A program made the position numbers and the translations under genes. A stretch of 64,000 nucleotides of DNA from Clostridium transplantifaecale (GTDB lineage Bacteria > Bacillota > Clostridia > Lachnospirales > Lachnospiraceae), in contig NZ_UYZY01000003.1 in NCBI RefSeq assembly GCF_900626075.1, positions 62,001 through 126,000 of the forward strand. Reading direction: 5' to 3'. Below the pieces are notes generated by a model. That model saw nothing but the letters and a program-made list of their open reading frames with translations, was not told the DNA's origin and made no database searches. Shown piece after piece: positions 23,711 to 32,381 of the stretch (positions within the stretch are counted from its first letter, which is position 1; every line of letters begins with the position of its first letter).

Positions 23711-25306
23711 CTATTTGCCAAGCATCTTCCTTAAATCCTCTTCCGGAGTCCCTGTCGGTGAAATGTGGAAGTTCTCTACGAGATAATTTAGCACATTTTC
23801 AGAAAGGAAAGCGGGGAGCGTCGGACCCAGGTAAATTCCCTGCATGCCCAGATGAAGCAGAGACAGCAGAATGCAGACTGCTTTCTGTTCATACCAGGAC
23901 AGCACCAGGGTCAGAGGAAGCTCGTTGACGCCGCAGCCGAAGGCATCAGACAGGGCCAAAGCCACCTTGACGGCGCTGTAGGCATCGTTGCACTGTCCCA
24001 TATCCATCAGGCGGGGAAGTCCGGCAACGGTTCCTAAATCCAGATCGTTGAAGCGGTATTTGCCGCAGGCCAGGGTGAGAATTACGCTGTCGGCAGGGGC
24101 CTGTTTTACAAAGTCGGTATAATAATTTCTTCCCGGGCGTGCGCCGTCGCAGCCGCCCACGAGGAAGAAATGGCTGATTTGGCCGGATTTTACGGCTTCC
24201 ACTACTTTATCTGCCACGGAGAGAACGGTTCCGTGACCAAAACCTGTAGTGACCTCTTTTCCTCCGTTAATGCCTGTGAATTCCCGGTCTTCCTCATAAC
24301 CGCCGAGTTCCAGGGCTTTTTCAATGACAGGGGAAAAATCTTTATCATCCCCGATGTGAATGAGTCCCGGCCAGGCTACAACTTCGGTTGTAAATACACG
24401 GTCGGAGTAGCTTTCTTTTACCGGCATCAGACAGTTGGTGGTGAAAAGTACGGGAGCCGGGATGCCTGCAAATTCCTTCTGCTGATTCTGCCATGCCGTG
24501 CCGAAGTTTCCTTTCAGGTGTGAATATTTTTTCAGGAGAGGATAGGCATGGGCCGGGAGCATTTCACCGTGGGTGTAGATATTGACGCCTTTTCCTTTTG
24601 TCTGCTCAAGCAGCAGCTTCAGGTCATACAAATCGTGGCCGCTGATGACAATAAACGGTCCCTTTTCCACGGTAAGGGAAACCGTAGTGGGAGCCGGGGT
24701 TCCAAAGGACTCCGTATTCGCCCGGTCCAGCATCTCCATACAGCGTAAATTCACCTCGCCTGTCTCCATCACAATAGGGAGCAGTTCTTCCATGCCCCAA
24801 TCCTCGCCGATGGCGAACAGGGCCTTTAAAAAGAAGCGGTTGACCGTGTCGTCGCCGTATCCCAGCACCATGGCATGGTAGGCATAGGCGGCCATGCCCC
24901 GGATACCGAACAGAATCAGGGATTTCAGGGAACGGACGTCCTCATCGGCATTCCAGAGGCTGTTCATGTCGTAATCGCTGTTATGGCCGCAGGGAGAACC
25001 GCAGGCCCGGCAGCCAGGCACGATGGAATTCTTTTCTTCCTGCACTTGTTTTATCATCTGCAGGATGGAATCCTCATCAAAACTTACGTTAGTAACAGTG
25101 GTAAAAAGTCCTTCCAGAATAATTCGGAAGGTTCTATCCGTGGCCGGATTGCTGGAACAGGATCTGGCAAGGCCTATCAGGGCGCAGGTCAGTTCATCCT
25201 GAAGTCCGGCCACTGAGGCAGTTTTTCCACAGACACCAGCTCTGCCGGTACAGCCGCTGCATCCTGCGGTCTGTTCGCATTGAAAACAAAACATTTTATC
25301 GTTCAT
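23711..25306 (-). CDS. hcp: Hybrid cluster protein (hydroxylamine reductase)
   Basis: This 531-aa enzyme carries the N-terminal cysteine set MFCFQCEQTAGCSGCTGRAG (C7, C10, C16, C19, then C26) that binds the first Fe-S cluster. Later motifs of the hybrid Fe-S-O cluster are visible (ISGHDLYDL, TNCLMP, FLVGGCDG). Hcp proteins reduce hydroxylamine in vitro and act on nitric oxide in nitrosative stress. It follows a cupin and a two-cluster ferredoxin gene on the same strand and faces a Crp/Fnr regulator, a typical stress-response arrangement. This is the class I short form common in anaerobes. Confidence 0.95.
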   Translation of the reverse strand: MNDKMFCFQCEQTAGCSGCTGRAGVCGKTASVAGLQDELTCALIGLARSCSSNPATDRTFRIILEGLFTTVTNVSFDEDSILQMIKQVQEEKNSIVPGCRACGSPCGHNSDYDMNSLWNADEDVRSLKSLILFGIRGMAAYAYHAMVLGYGDDTVNRFFLKALFAIGEDWGMEELLPIVMETGEVNLRCMEMLDRANTESFGTPAPTTVSLTVEKGPFIVISGHDLYDLKLLLEQTKGKGVNIYTHGEMLPAHAYPLLKKYSHLKGNFGTAWQNQQKEFAGIPAPVLFTTNCLMPVKESYSDRVFTTEVVAWPGLIHIGDDKDFSPVIEKALELGGYEEDREFTGINGGKEVTTGFGHGTVLSVADKVVEAVKSGQISHFFLVGGCDGARPGRNYYTDFVKQAPADSVILTLACGKYRFNDLDLGTVAGLPRLMDMGQCNDAYSAVKVALALSDAFGCGVNELPLTLVLSWYEQKAVCILLSLLHLGMQGIYLGPTLPAFLSENVLNYLVENFHISPTGTPEEDLRKMLGK

Positions 25307-25360
25307 CTATTTTCTCCTTATTATGTTGGTATGGCTGACTGCTGTGATGAGAGAAGACTG

Positions 25361-25714
25361 TTACGCTTCTTTATTAAATGGGAAAACTACGACAAGAAGC
25401 ATCTTAAAGGGTTCTTGCGCATACACGGCATGCGGTTTTTTAGCCGGCATCACCAAAGTTTCACCTGCGTTCAGGACATGGATTTTGCCGTCCACGGTAA
25501 ACTGGCCGGTTCCTTCAAGCACGGTGACCATAGCGTCACCCTCGGAATCGTGGGTGCTGATTTCTTCATCTTTGTCAAAGGCAAAGAGAGTGATGCTGAC
25601 GGCGCTGTTCTGGGCCAGGGTTTTGCTGACAATCTGTCCCGGCTGAGTTGTGACCTGACCGCACAAAGTAACGGCTTCCTCATGGGCGATATTTTTAATA
25701 TAGGGATATTTCAT
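25361..25714 (-). CDS. Cupin-domain protein, 117 aa
   Basis: A single cupin barrel. The first motif is around ISTHDSEGDAMVTVLEGTGQF and the second around LNAGETLVMPAKKPHAV, giving histidine and glutamate-type metal ligands. AAAGGAG precedes the ATG. It lies between hcp and a ferredoxin gene and probably shares their regulation. Small cupins often accompany hcp in Clostridia; the reaction is unknown. Confidence 0.85.
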   Translation of the reverse strand: MKYPYIKNIAHEEAVTLCGQVTTQPGQIVSKTLAQNSAVSITLFAFDKDEEISTHDSEGDAMVTVLEGTGQFTVDGKIHVLNAGETLVMPAKKPHAVYAQEPFKMLLVVVFPFNKEA

Positions 25715-25770
25715 GTTTTTCTCCTTTCACACGGAATTTGCATGGAATTAAATTACCTTTTACTCTGCGC

Positions 25771-26430
25771 TCAGTCCAGAATCCTGCCGTCGGTTGTGAT
25801 GGTTACAACCTGCCATGGAATGAATTTTCCGCTGGCCTGCAGCGCATTTCTAGCCGCGTGTTCGATTCCGCCGCAGCACGGAACTTCCATGCGCACTACG
25901 GTGACGCTCTTAATATCGTTGTTCCTGATAATTTCCGTCAGCTTCTCCGAGTAGTCCGCGGAATCCAGCTTCGGACAGCCAATCAGGGTGATTTTGCCTT
26001 TAATAAACTCGTTATGGAAATTAGCATAGGCATAAGCGGTACAGTCCGCTGCAATTAAGAGCTTCGCTCCGTCAAAGTAAGGCGCCCTGACCGGAACAAG
26101 TTTAATCTGAACTGGCCACTGGGATAACTGACTTGCCGGGAGAGGAATTTCCTCGCCGGAATGCTCCCCAGCCGGTGATTTTTTTGCGGCTTTAGCGGCA
26201 GTTCTTGCCTTAACGGCAGCTTCATCGTAGGGCGCCGCCTCTCTTTCTTCAAATGTGATGGCTCCTGTCGGACAGGCTGGGAGACAGTCCCCAAGACCGT
26301 CGCAGTAATCGTCCTTTAAAAGCTTTGCTTTTCCATCCACCATGCCGATGGCTCCTTCATGGCAGGCAGCGGCGCAGATACCGCAGCCGTTACATTTTTC
26401 TTCATTGATTTTTATAATTCTTCTTATCAT
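25771..26430 (-). CDS. 2x[4Fe-4S] ferredoxin-domain protein
   Basis: This 219-aa protein has two cluster motifs in the first 60 residues: CNGCGICAAACH and CDGLGDCLPACPTGA. A linker follows, then a domain of about 110 residues with a further CCGG motif (VPCCGGIEHAARN). The layout is that of iron-sulfur proteins found beside hcp, likely supplying electrons to it. The gene is divergent from the Crp/Fnr regulator, with two TTGTnnTTACA sites between them. Confidence 0.85.
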   Translation of the reverse strand: MIRRIIKINEEKCNGCGICAAACHEGAIGMVDGKAKLLKDDYCDGLGDCLPACPTGAITFEEREAAPYDEAAVKARTAAKAAKKSPAGEHSGEEIPLPASQLSQWPVQIKLVPVRAPYFDGAKLLIAADCTAYAYANFHNEFIKGKITLIGCPKLDSADYSEKLTEIIRNNDIKSVTVVRMEVPCCGGIEHAARNALQASGKFIPWQVVTITTDGRILD

Positions 26431-26493
26431 AATAATTCCTCACTTTCTGAACCGGTTATATAACGGTAAGTTCTTTTTCCTGTACCTCTTGAA

Positions 26494-26547
26494 CTTGTGG
26501 TTACAGTATATTAAAATGATTGCAATATGTCTGTTGTAATTACAACA
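26494..26547. promoter_or_regulatory. Candidate Crp/Fnr-family operator pair
   Basis: TGTTGTAATTACAACA (26532-26547) is a perfect 16-bp palindrome. A related half-conserved site, TTGTGGTTACAG, lies near 26495-26506. Both are in the divergent region between the ferredoxin-cupin-hcp set and the regulator gene. Confidence 0.55.
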
Positions 26548-26562
26548 TAAAGGAGAAAAATT

Positions 26563-27216
26563 ATGAAAAATAATTCGATGCCGGATAACTGCCTTTTTCG
26601 GGGTTTTACGGAGGAGGAGACGGAGAGTGTCCTGAAATGCCTGTCCGCTGTCAGCCGGTCCTATAAAAAAGACGAATATATTTTCCGAATGGGCGATACG
26701 ATTACCACCGTTGGAATGGTAATTACCGGTTCGGTCCAGGTGATGCGGGAAGATTACTGGGGGGACAGACAGATCATTGCAGGGATCGGAGCGGGGCAGA
26801 TATTCGGCGAGAGTTACGCCTGCGCCGTCGGGGAACCCCTGATGGTCAGCGTTATGGCGGCGGAAAATACGGAAGTTATGTTTCTGGAAGTCAGGAAACT
26901 TTTGACGGTCTGTTCGATGGCATGTCAGTTTCATTCCAGGGTAATACAAAACCTGCTTACCGTGATCGCGGGCAGAAATCTCACCCTGACGACGAAGATT
27001 GACCATATGAGCAAGAAGACGATCCGGGAAAAAGTACTTTCTTACCTTTCCTATCAGGCCGAGAAAGTGGGGAAAGGAAGCTTTGACATCCCGTTCAACC
27101 GGCAGCAGCTGGCCGACTATCTGGCCGTGGACCGGAGCGCCCTGTCTGCCGAACTGTCTAAAATGCAGAAGGAAAAGATCATATCATATGACAAAAACCA
27201 TTTTGTACTGTTATAG
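26563..27216 (+). CDS. Crp/Fnr-family transcriptional regulator
   Basis: This 217-aa regulator has an N-terminal cyclic-nucleotide-binding-like barrel (about 20-125, GAGQIFGESYACAVGEP) and a C-terminal winged helix (about 145-217) with the recognition segment FNRQQLADYLAVDRSALSAEL. There is no N-terminal cysteine set of an Fnr Fe-S cluster. Its place opposite hcp, cupin and ferredoxin suggests it senses nitrosative or redox stress, as HcpR-type regulators do. AAAGGAG lies upstream. The palindrome at 26532 could be its own binding site. Confidence 0.9.
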   Translation: MKNNSMPDNCLFRGFTEEETESVLKCLSAVSRSYKKDEYIFRMGDTITTVGMVITGSVQVMREDYWGDRQIIAGIGAGQIFGESYACAVGEPLMVSVMAAENTEVMFLEVRKLLTVCSMACQFHSRVIQNLLTVIAGRNLTLTTKIDHMSKKTIREKVLSYLSYQAEKVGKGSFDIPFNRQQLADYLAVDRSALSAELSKMQKEKIISYDKNHFVLL

Positions 27217-27311
27217 CGCTGCGGGCGGATATGGAGAAAAGCTTCCGCATAAAATTCACAAGCCGGGAGCTCAGTTATTAATAATGTAAGAAAATAGTAA
27301 TACGATTGGAA

Positions 27312-27368
27312 TTGACAATATCGAATATCGATAATATAATAAATGTATAAATATCGATATTCGATATT
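27312..27368 (+). promoter_or_regulatory. Consensus promoter embedded in a PadR-type operator
   Basis: TTGACA (27312-27317), a 17-bp spacer and TATAAT (27335-27340) match consensus. The spacer holds AATATCGAATATCGAT (27317-27332), whose exact reverse complement lies at 27353-27368 just past the -10. A repressor on both arms would block polymerase. The rest of 27217-27554 is AT-rich, with repeated AAAATCGAAACA units at about 27455-27525. Confidence 0.8.
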
Positions 27369-27554
27369 TATGATTAAAGAACTCATTTAAACTTACAATT
27401 TAGGACTGCCGACAGCTGGAAAGTCAAAACAGAAAGGTCAAAACAGAAATTTAAAACGTAAAATCGAAATAGAAGCACAAAATCGAAACACAAAATCGAA
27501 ACAGAAGCACAAAATCGAAACAGGAATCAAATTATAGAAGAAAGGGGGACGGCC

Positions 27555-27875
27555 ATGGCAAGGGAACAGTTTCAGAGTCTTACGGAACAGATGTATTACA
27601 TCCTGCTGGCTCTTTTAGAGCCGAGATGCGGAGTTGATATTTCCAGAAAGGCCATGGAGATATCAAGAGACAGAATCCAGATAGGGCCGGGAACCCTGTA
27701 CACGCTTCTGGCGAAGTTTGAAAAAGAAGATATAATACAGGAAGTAAAGGTCGAAGGAAGAAAGAAATACTACCAGATAACTGTTCGCGGAAGAACGATG
27801 CTCCAGGAGGAATACAGACGCCTGGAGACGCTGGTGGAGGAGGGCCGTGAATATATGAAGGGAGGCAGTTTATAA
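27555..27875 (+). CDS. PadR-family transcriptional regulator
   Basis: This 106-aa winged-helix protein has the PadR signature: LTEQMYYILLALLEPRCGVDI, then IGPGTLYTLLAKFEKEDII and KKYYQITVRGRTML. AAAGGGGGA precedes the ATG. Its stop overlaps the next ATG (TAATG), so it is co-expressed with the two DUF2812 membrane proteins. PadR proteins usually repress their own operon; the matched palindromes over the promoter upstream support that here. The inducing signal is unknown. Confidence 0.93.
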   Translation: MAREQFQSLTEQMYYILLALLEPRCGVDISRKAMEISRDRIQIGPGTLYTLLAKFEKEDIIQEVKVEGRKKYYQITVRGRTMLQEEYRRLETLVEEGREYMKGGSL

Positions 27876-28795
27876 TGGCAGGAAGAAGATACCGGTACTG
27901 CAATTTCAGGGAATACGAAGGCGAGGCATTTGCCATATATCTTGAAAAGATGGCGGCAAAGGGCTGGTATATAGACAGGAGCATGTTAAATAATATCTGG
28001 TCTTTCAAAAAAGGGGAACCTTCAAAGCGCCATTACAATGTGGTTCTGATGCCGGGCAGCAGCCGGTTTGATATCGAAGAGAATGAAGGCAGCGGCCAGT
28101 TCCGCGAATTTTGTGAACAGGCCGGATGGAAACTGGAACATGGAGGCATCCTCTGGCAGATTTTTTATACGGAGGAGGAAGGCCTGCTTCCGGTGGAGAG
28201 CGATCCGGAGACAAAACTGGAATTAATCAGAGATATCATGATGGCGCCCTGGCGCCTGGTTCTCGATTTCCTGATTGTCTGCTGTCTGCTTGCTCCCTTG
28301 GTAAGTGTGCTGTGGAAAACAGGAATCGGCTCTTTGTCTATTTTACAGGCGGCAGGCTGCGGTCTTCTGGCTGTTTGGGCAATTTACAGGGCTTACAGCC
28401 GGTTCAGCATGATTAAATGGTACAAAAAGGCATGTCGAAGTGTGGAAAGAGGAGAGGGGATTCCGTCCGGAGATGTAAAACTGGTCATGTTCAGAAGCGG
28501 CTTGGAGCTTGTTTTTTCAATTATTATCATTCTGACGGCATTTCAGATATATTCACTGTTCATTACTCTCATTTGGATAGAAATGGTCAGAAGTGTCTGT
28601 AACGAAGTGTTCAGATACAGGAGGGACAATGAAGAGAATTCTGGAGTAGAGAAGAGCTGGGCCAGAATAACTCTCGTCATAATTGTCCTGACTATGGTGT
28701 TTTTCAGTGTCTTTTATTACATCACAAGGGTAACCCCCGAATGGCTTGAGCTTGGAAAACAGAACCGGATAAACATAGAAGAGACAATGGACTGA
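27875..28795 (+). CDS. DUF2812 membrane protein (paralogue 1)
   Basis: This 306-aa protein has an N-terminal soluble DUF2812 domain (YCNFREYEGEAFAIYLEKM, AAKGW near residue 32, FREFCEQAGWKLEHGG) and then about four hydrophobic segments. DUF2812 genes are regularly paired with PadR regulators in Firmicutes; the molecular role is not known. It is related to the next gene over the N-terminal domain. Confidence 0.85.
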   Translation: MAGRRYRYCNFREYEGEAFAIYLEKMAAKGWYIDRSMLNNIWSFKKGEPSKRHYNVVLMPGSSRFDIEENEGSGQFREFCEQAGWKLEHGGILWQIFYTEEEGLLPVESDPETKLELIRDIMMAPWRLVLDFLIVCCLLAPLVSVLWKTGIGSLSILQAAGCGLLAVWAIYRAYSRFSMIKWYKKACRSVERGEGIPSGDVKLVMFRSGLELVFSIIIILTAFQIYSLFITLIWIEMVRSVCNEVFRYRRDNEENSGVEKSWARITLVIIVLTMVFFSVFYYITRVTPEWLELGKQNRINIEETMD

Positions 28796-28857
28796 TTTTC
28801 TATCTTTCTATCACAAAGAAGGAGGAAAATCAGCAGAGGGAGAGGAGGCGGCCTGCT

Positions 28858-30249
28858 GTGGCAAAGAAAAAGTATACATTTATAACATTCAAAGAATATG
28901 AGACGGAGGCCTTTGCCGAATATCTGGAAAAGATGGCGGCAAGAGGCTGGTTTCTGAAGAATATCCGCCAGAACTGCATTGAATGCTTTGAAAAGGGAGA
29001 ACCAAAAAAACTTAAATTCTGTGTAGCGGTCCTGCCGGGCGGCTCGGAATTTGAGAGCGTGGAAAGCATAGAAGCACAGCAGTTCCGTGAATACTGCGAG
29101 GAGGGCGGCTGGAAATTACAGTACGGCGGAGCTCTCTGGCAAATCTTTTATACGGAAGAGGAAGACACGGTGCCGATAGAGACAGATCCCGGAATCCAAC
29201 TGGAGATTCAGCGGAAAGTCACGCTTTCCTGGGGCAAGGTACTGTGCCAGCTGTTTATAATCGGCGCCTGGCTGTGGATGCTGAAGTCCATGCTGAAGAA
29301 TCCGGGAACCCAGTTTTCATCCTACGAACAGCTGATAACCATGTTTTTTTACTTTCTGCTGATCCTCATAGTGGCAGGCCAGCTGCTGGGTCCGGTAATC
29401 TGGTATCACAGGGCCGGAAAAATGATTGATGAAACCGGGACACTTCCCCATACTTCCTGGCAGAAGGTGAAAAGAAGAAATACCCTGTATGGCCTGTTTA
29501 TTCTGGCTGTTCTGTTACTGCTTGCATTTTCCCAGGGCAGAACGGGCGCACTGCTGTTTGTAACCGAGATTTTTGTCATGATACTTTTCATCCTCTACTG
29601 CGGCAAAGTCCTGGAAATGGTCAGAGAGACGCAGGAGACGACAAAGGCGGGAAAAGTCATGATTTATATAGGCGCTACAGTCATAGTGGGAACCCTGGCC
29701 CTGATTTATATTACAATGCAGATTATCTCTGTTTTTCCATACAGAGGCGAAGAAAAGCGGTACGAACGGATAGCCGGATTCCCCGTAGAATTCGAAGAGC
29801 TGGGCGGTTATACATTCGAAGAAAGCTGGGGAGAAAAGAGCCAGCAGACCATATTCTGTTTTTACCAGAGAGAGGGCGGCGTCAGACGCGACCCCTCCGG
29901 AAAAGAACAGGATCTCAGGATGGAGTATTACAAAAGTCCTTTCCCATGGATCATTCGCTCCACAAAAAAAACATACCCAATCAACAGAGGAAACGTCTGG
30001 AACATAGAGAAAAAAGAGACCTGGAAAGATGGTGACGCCGAAGTAATCCGGTACCACTACACCCTGGACCGTCACGACAACGACGCCGAACTGACAAACG
30101 CCATCGAAGAGTCCTGGAACAGCAGAGAGCGGGATGTATATATCATATCCAACCAAACCGAACTCCTGTCCCTGGAATTCTCCACCCCAACAGACCGCGA
30201 CACAATAAAACCGGCAGTAGAATCCCTGAAAACCTCCAACACACAATAA
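28858..30249 (+). CDS. DUF2812 membrane protein (paralogue 2, extended)
   Basis: This 463-aa protein starts at GTG with GAGGAGG about 10 bases upstream. Residues 1-110 align well with paralogue 1 (KEYETEAFAEYLEKMAARGW, FREYCEEGGWKLQYGGALWQIFYTEEE). Several membrane segments follow, then an extracellular or cytoplasmic C-terminal domain of about 160 residues absent from paralogue 1. It probably arose by duplication with added domain. The function is unknown; a bacteriocin- or antibiotic-stress role is sometimes suggested by PadR linkage, but nothing here shows it. Confidence 0.82.
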   Translation: MAKKKYTFITFKEYETEAFAEYLEKMAARGWFLKNIRQNCIECFEKGEPKKLKFCVAVLPGGSEFESVESIEAQQFREYCEEGGWKLQYGGALWQIFYTEEEDTVPIETDPGIQLEIQRKVTLSWGKVLCQLFIIGAWLWMLKSMLKNPGTQFSSYEQLITMFFYFLLILIVAGQLLGPVIWYHRAGKMIDETGTLPHTSWQKVKRRNTLYGLFILAVLLLLAFSQGRTGALLFVTEIFVMILFILYCGKVLEMVRETQETTKAGKVMIYIGATVIVGTLALIYITMQIISVFPYRGEEKRYERIAGFPVEFEELGGYTFEESWGEKSQQTIFCFYQREGGVRRDPSGKEQDLRMEYYKSPFPWIIRSTKKTYPINRGNVWNIEKKETWKDGDAEVIRYHYTLDRHDNDAELTNAIEESWNSRERDVYIISNQTELLSLEFSTPTDRDTIKPAVESLKTSNTQ

Positions 30250-30669
30250 GCCCTAAACTACTGTAAGTTCCAACAATCCTCAATAAGCCCCAGTAAATCC
30301 CAACAACTAAACCTTCAGCACCGCTAAGAATGTTTTATAGTCATTTCATATAATACAAATACGCTCCCTCAAATCTTTCTTCGCATTTCCCCCCTCTATT
30401 TCCCAAAAGAAAAACGAGGAATCAGCGATGCCAGGATGGCGGGCGGGGCAGCGCACTCCGCGTCTTCAGTCCTGTCATAACCTGCCCGAATCCCTCCGCC
30501 TCGATTCCCACCCCAGGACTGAAGACTCATAACCATCCACTCCCCGTCCGCCCTCCCCGCTCAGCGTCCTCATTTTTCATCCCTCCCCCACCCTTTACTT
30601 TCCCCCCTCAATGTAATATAATGACTTAAATTGGCTTTTTCTGCCCTGCATAAGAACGGAGGAATTCAG
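30250..30669. other. Gene-free stretch with a large imperfect inverted repeat
   Basis: Between the DUF2812 gene and the aminotransferase there is no ORF with a ribosome site. At 30409-30578 the outer arms (GAAAAACGAGGA / TCCTCATTTTTC) and inner arms (TCTTCAGTCCTG / CAGGACTGAAGA) pair, with GC-rich partly matched sequence between. The plus strand after 30360 is notably C-rich. Confidence 0.55.
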
Positions 30670-31875
30670 ATGGAATTTGCAAAGAGAATGGACCGGTTTG
30701 GGAAAGGCGTTTTTTCCATGCTGGCCCAGATGAAACAGAGGAGACTGGAAGAAGGAAACATGATTGTGGATTTGAGCATCGGAGCGCCTAACATCCCGCC
30801 GGCCCCGCATATACTGAAAGTTTTGAGCGAAGAATGTCTGATACCGGAAAATTACATATATGCAATCAGTGACCGGAAAGCGCTTCTTAAAGCCGTTTCC
30901 CTGTGGTACAGGAACCGCTATGGAGTGGAGCTTGATCCGGAGACGGAGATATGTTCTCTTCTGGGTTCCCAGGAGGGACTTTCCCATATTGCCATGACAA
31001 TTGCGGATGAGGGAGACCGGATTCTGGTTACGGATCCCTGTTATCCCGTGTTCGCGGATGGTCCGTCCCTTGCCGGCGCATCGCTCTATTACATGCCGCA
31101 GAGGAAAGAGAACCACTATATTATCGATCTGAAAGAAATTCCGGAAGAAGTGGCAATGGAAGCAAAACTGATGGTGGTATCCTATCCGAACAATCCGACC
31201 GCCGTCATGGCGCCGGACAGTTTCTATCAGGAGTTAATTGCATTTGCCAAAAAATATGATATCATCGTGCTTCACGACAACGCATACAGTGAACTGGTCT
31301 TTGATGGGAAAACCTGCGGAAGTTTTCTGCGGTTTCCGGGAGCCAGAGAGGTGGGTGTGGAGTTTAACTCACTCTCCAAAACATATGGCCTGGCCGGAGC
31401 CAGGGTTGGCTTCTGTGTCGGCAACCGTGAAGTAGTCGGCCGCCTTAAAACGTTAAAATCTAATATGGACTACGGCATGTTCCTGCCGATTCAGAAAGCG
31501 GCCATCGCGGCGATCACAGGAGATCAGAGCTGTGTGGCGGAGACAAGGGCGGCTTATGAGAAACGGCGCGACCTGCTTTGTGACGGCTTTAACGCCATCG
31601 GGTGGCAGATAGACAAGCCGGAGGCCACCATGTTCGTCTGGGCGAAGATCCCGGATCATTTTAATGATTCACTTGAATTTGTAACAGAATTATTTGAGCG
31701 GACCGGTGTCCTTGTGACTCCGGGGAGCGCTTTCGGCCCGTCAGGGGAAGGCTATGTGAGAATGGCCCTGGTCCAGGATGAAGAGGCGATTGGGAAAGCG
31801 GTGAATGCCGTAAAAGAGAGCGGCATTCTGGATGAAAACGGCAGATGCCGTACGGAGCAGGGAGGCAGAGGATAG
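30670..31875 (+). CDS. Class I/II PLP aminotransferase (LL-DAP/alanine aminotransferase-like)
   Basis: This 401-aa enzyme begins MEFAKRMDRFGKGVFSML; GGAGG lies 8 bases before the ATG at 30670, so an upstream in-frame ATG is rejected. Family landmarks are DLSIGAPNIPPAPHI, the PNNPTA motif (VVSYPNNPTA), LHDNAYSEL, the PLP lysine in NSLSKTYGLAGARVGF and the final arginine motif GEGYVRMAL. This fold-type I subgroup includes DapL, alanine and methionine aminotransferases; the substrate is uncertain. A VanZ-like gene follows 14 bases later. Confidence 0.88.
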   Translation: MEFAKRMDRFGKGVFSMLAQMKQRRLEEGNMIVDLSIGAPNIPPAPHILKVLSEECLIPENYIYAISDRKALLKAVSLWYRNRYGVELDPETEICSLLGSQEGLSHIAMTIADEGDRILVTDPCYPVFADGPSLAGASLYYMPQRKENHYIIDLKEIPEEVAMEAKLMVVSYPNNPTAVMAPDSFYQELIAFAKKYDIIVLHDNAYSELVFDGKTCGSFLRFPGAREVGVEFNSLSKTYGLAGARVGFCVGNREVVGRLKTLKSNMDYGMFLPIQKAAIAAITGDQSCVAETRAAYEKRRDLLCDGFNAIGWQIDKPEATMFVWAKIPDHFNDSLEFVTELFERTGVLVTPGSAFGPSGEGYVRMALVQDEEAIGKAVNAVKESGILDENGRCRTEQGGRG

Positions 31876-31889
31876 AGGCAGTGACTTTT

Positions 31890-32381
31890 GTGAAAAAAAA
31901 GATGATTTGGCATGTCCTGTTATTTGCCTATATTATATTCATATTTTCAAATTCTTTGACCCCGGCGGACGAATCGTCTGCAGAGAGCGGCTTTGTGCTC
32001 CGTCTTGTCCATCAGGCAATCAATGCAGTTGGGCTCAGCGCCCCATGGCTGACGGAACATATCATTCGAAAATGCGCCCATTTTGGAGAATATACGGTTC
32101 TCGGCATCCTTCTGTTTAAAAGTATGAGGAATCTGGATTTAGGCGCCGCAGTCCGAAGGCAGATCCACATGCTCTTCATATTTTTCATCCCCTTTGTGGA
32201 TGAGACACTTCAGCTTTTTACGGAGGGACGTTCCGGACAGATCAGCGATGTGTGGCTCGATATGAGCGGTGTTATTACGGGAACAATTTTGTACCTCTGT
32301 ATGTGTTTACTCGTAACAGGGAAAGCTGAAAGAGGAAGGAAAGAAAAGAACGGGGAGAAACTTTGGAAGACAAAAATATAA
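31890..32381 (+). CDS. VanZ-like family membrane protein
   Basis: This 163-aa protein has about four membrane segments and the VanZ-like motifs SNSLTPADES, IIRKCAHFGEYTVLGILL and PFVDETLQLFTEGRSGQISDVWLD. VanZ-like proteins are widespread in Firmicutes; some give low-level teicoplanin resistance, most have no defined role. The GTG at 31890 is preferred because AGAGG lies about 11 bases upstream. Its 3' end overlaps truA by 19 bases. Confidence 0.82.
   Translation: MKKKMIWHVLLFAYIIFIFSNSLTPADESSAESGFVLRLVHQAINAVGLSAPWLTEHIIRKCAHFGEYTVLGILLFKSMRNLDLGAAVRRQIHMLFIFFIPFVDETLQLFTEGRSGQISDVWLDMSGVITGTILYLCMCLLVTGKAERGRKEKNGEKLWKTKI

Noticed and set aside
26440-27006. 188-aa ORF antisense to the Crp/Fnr gene
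   Set aside because: It is a shadow of a well-supported regulator gene, His/Arg-rich, without a ribosome site.
27450-27540. CRISPR-like array in the padR leader
   Set aside because: The AAAATCGAAACA units are too short, spacers are similar to each other, and no cas genes are present.
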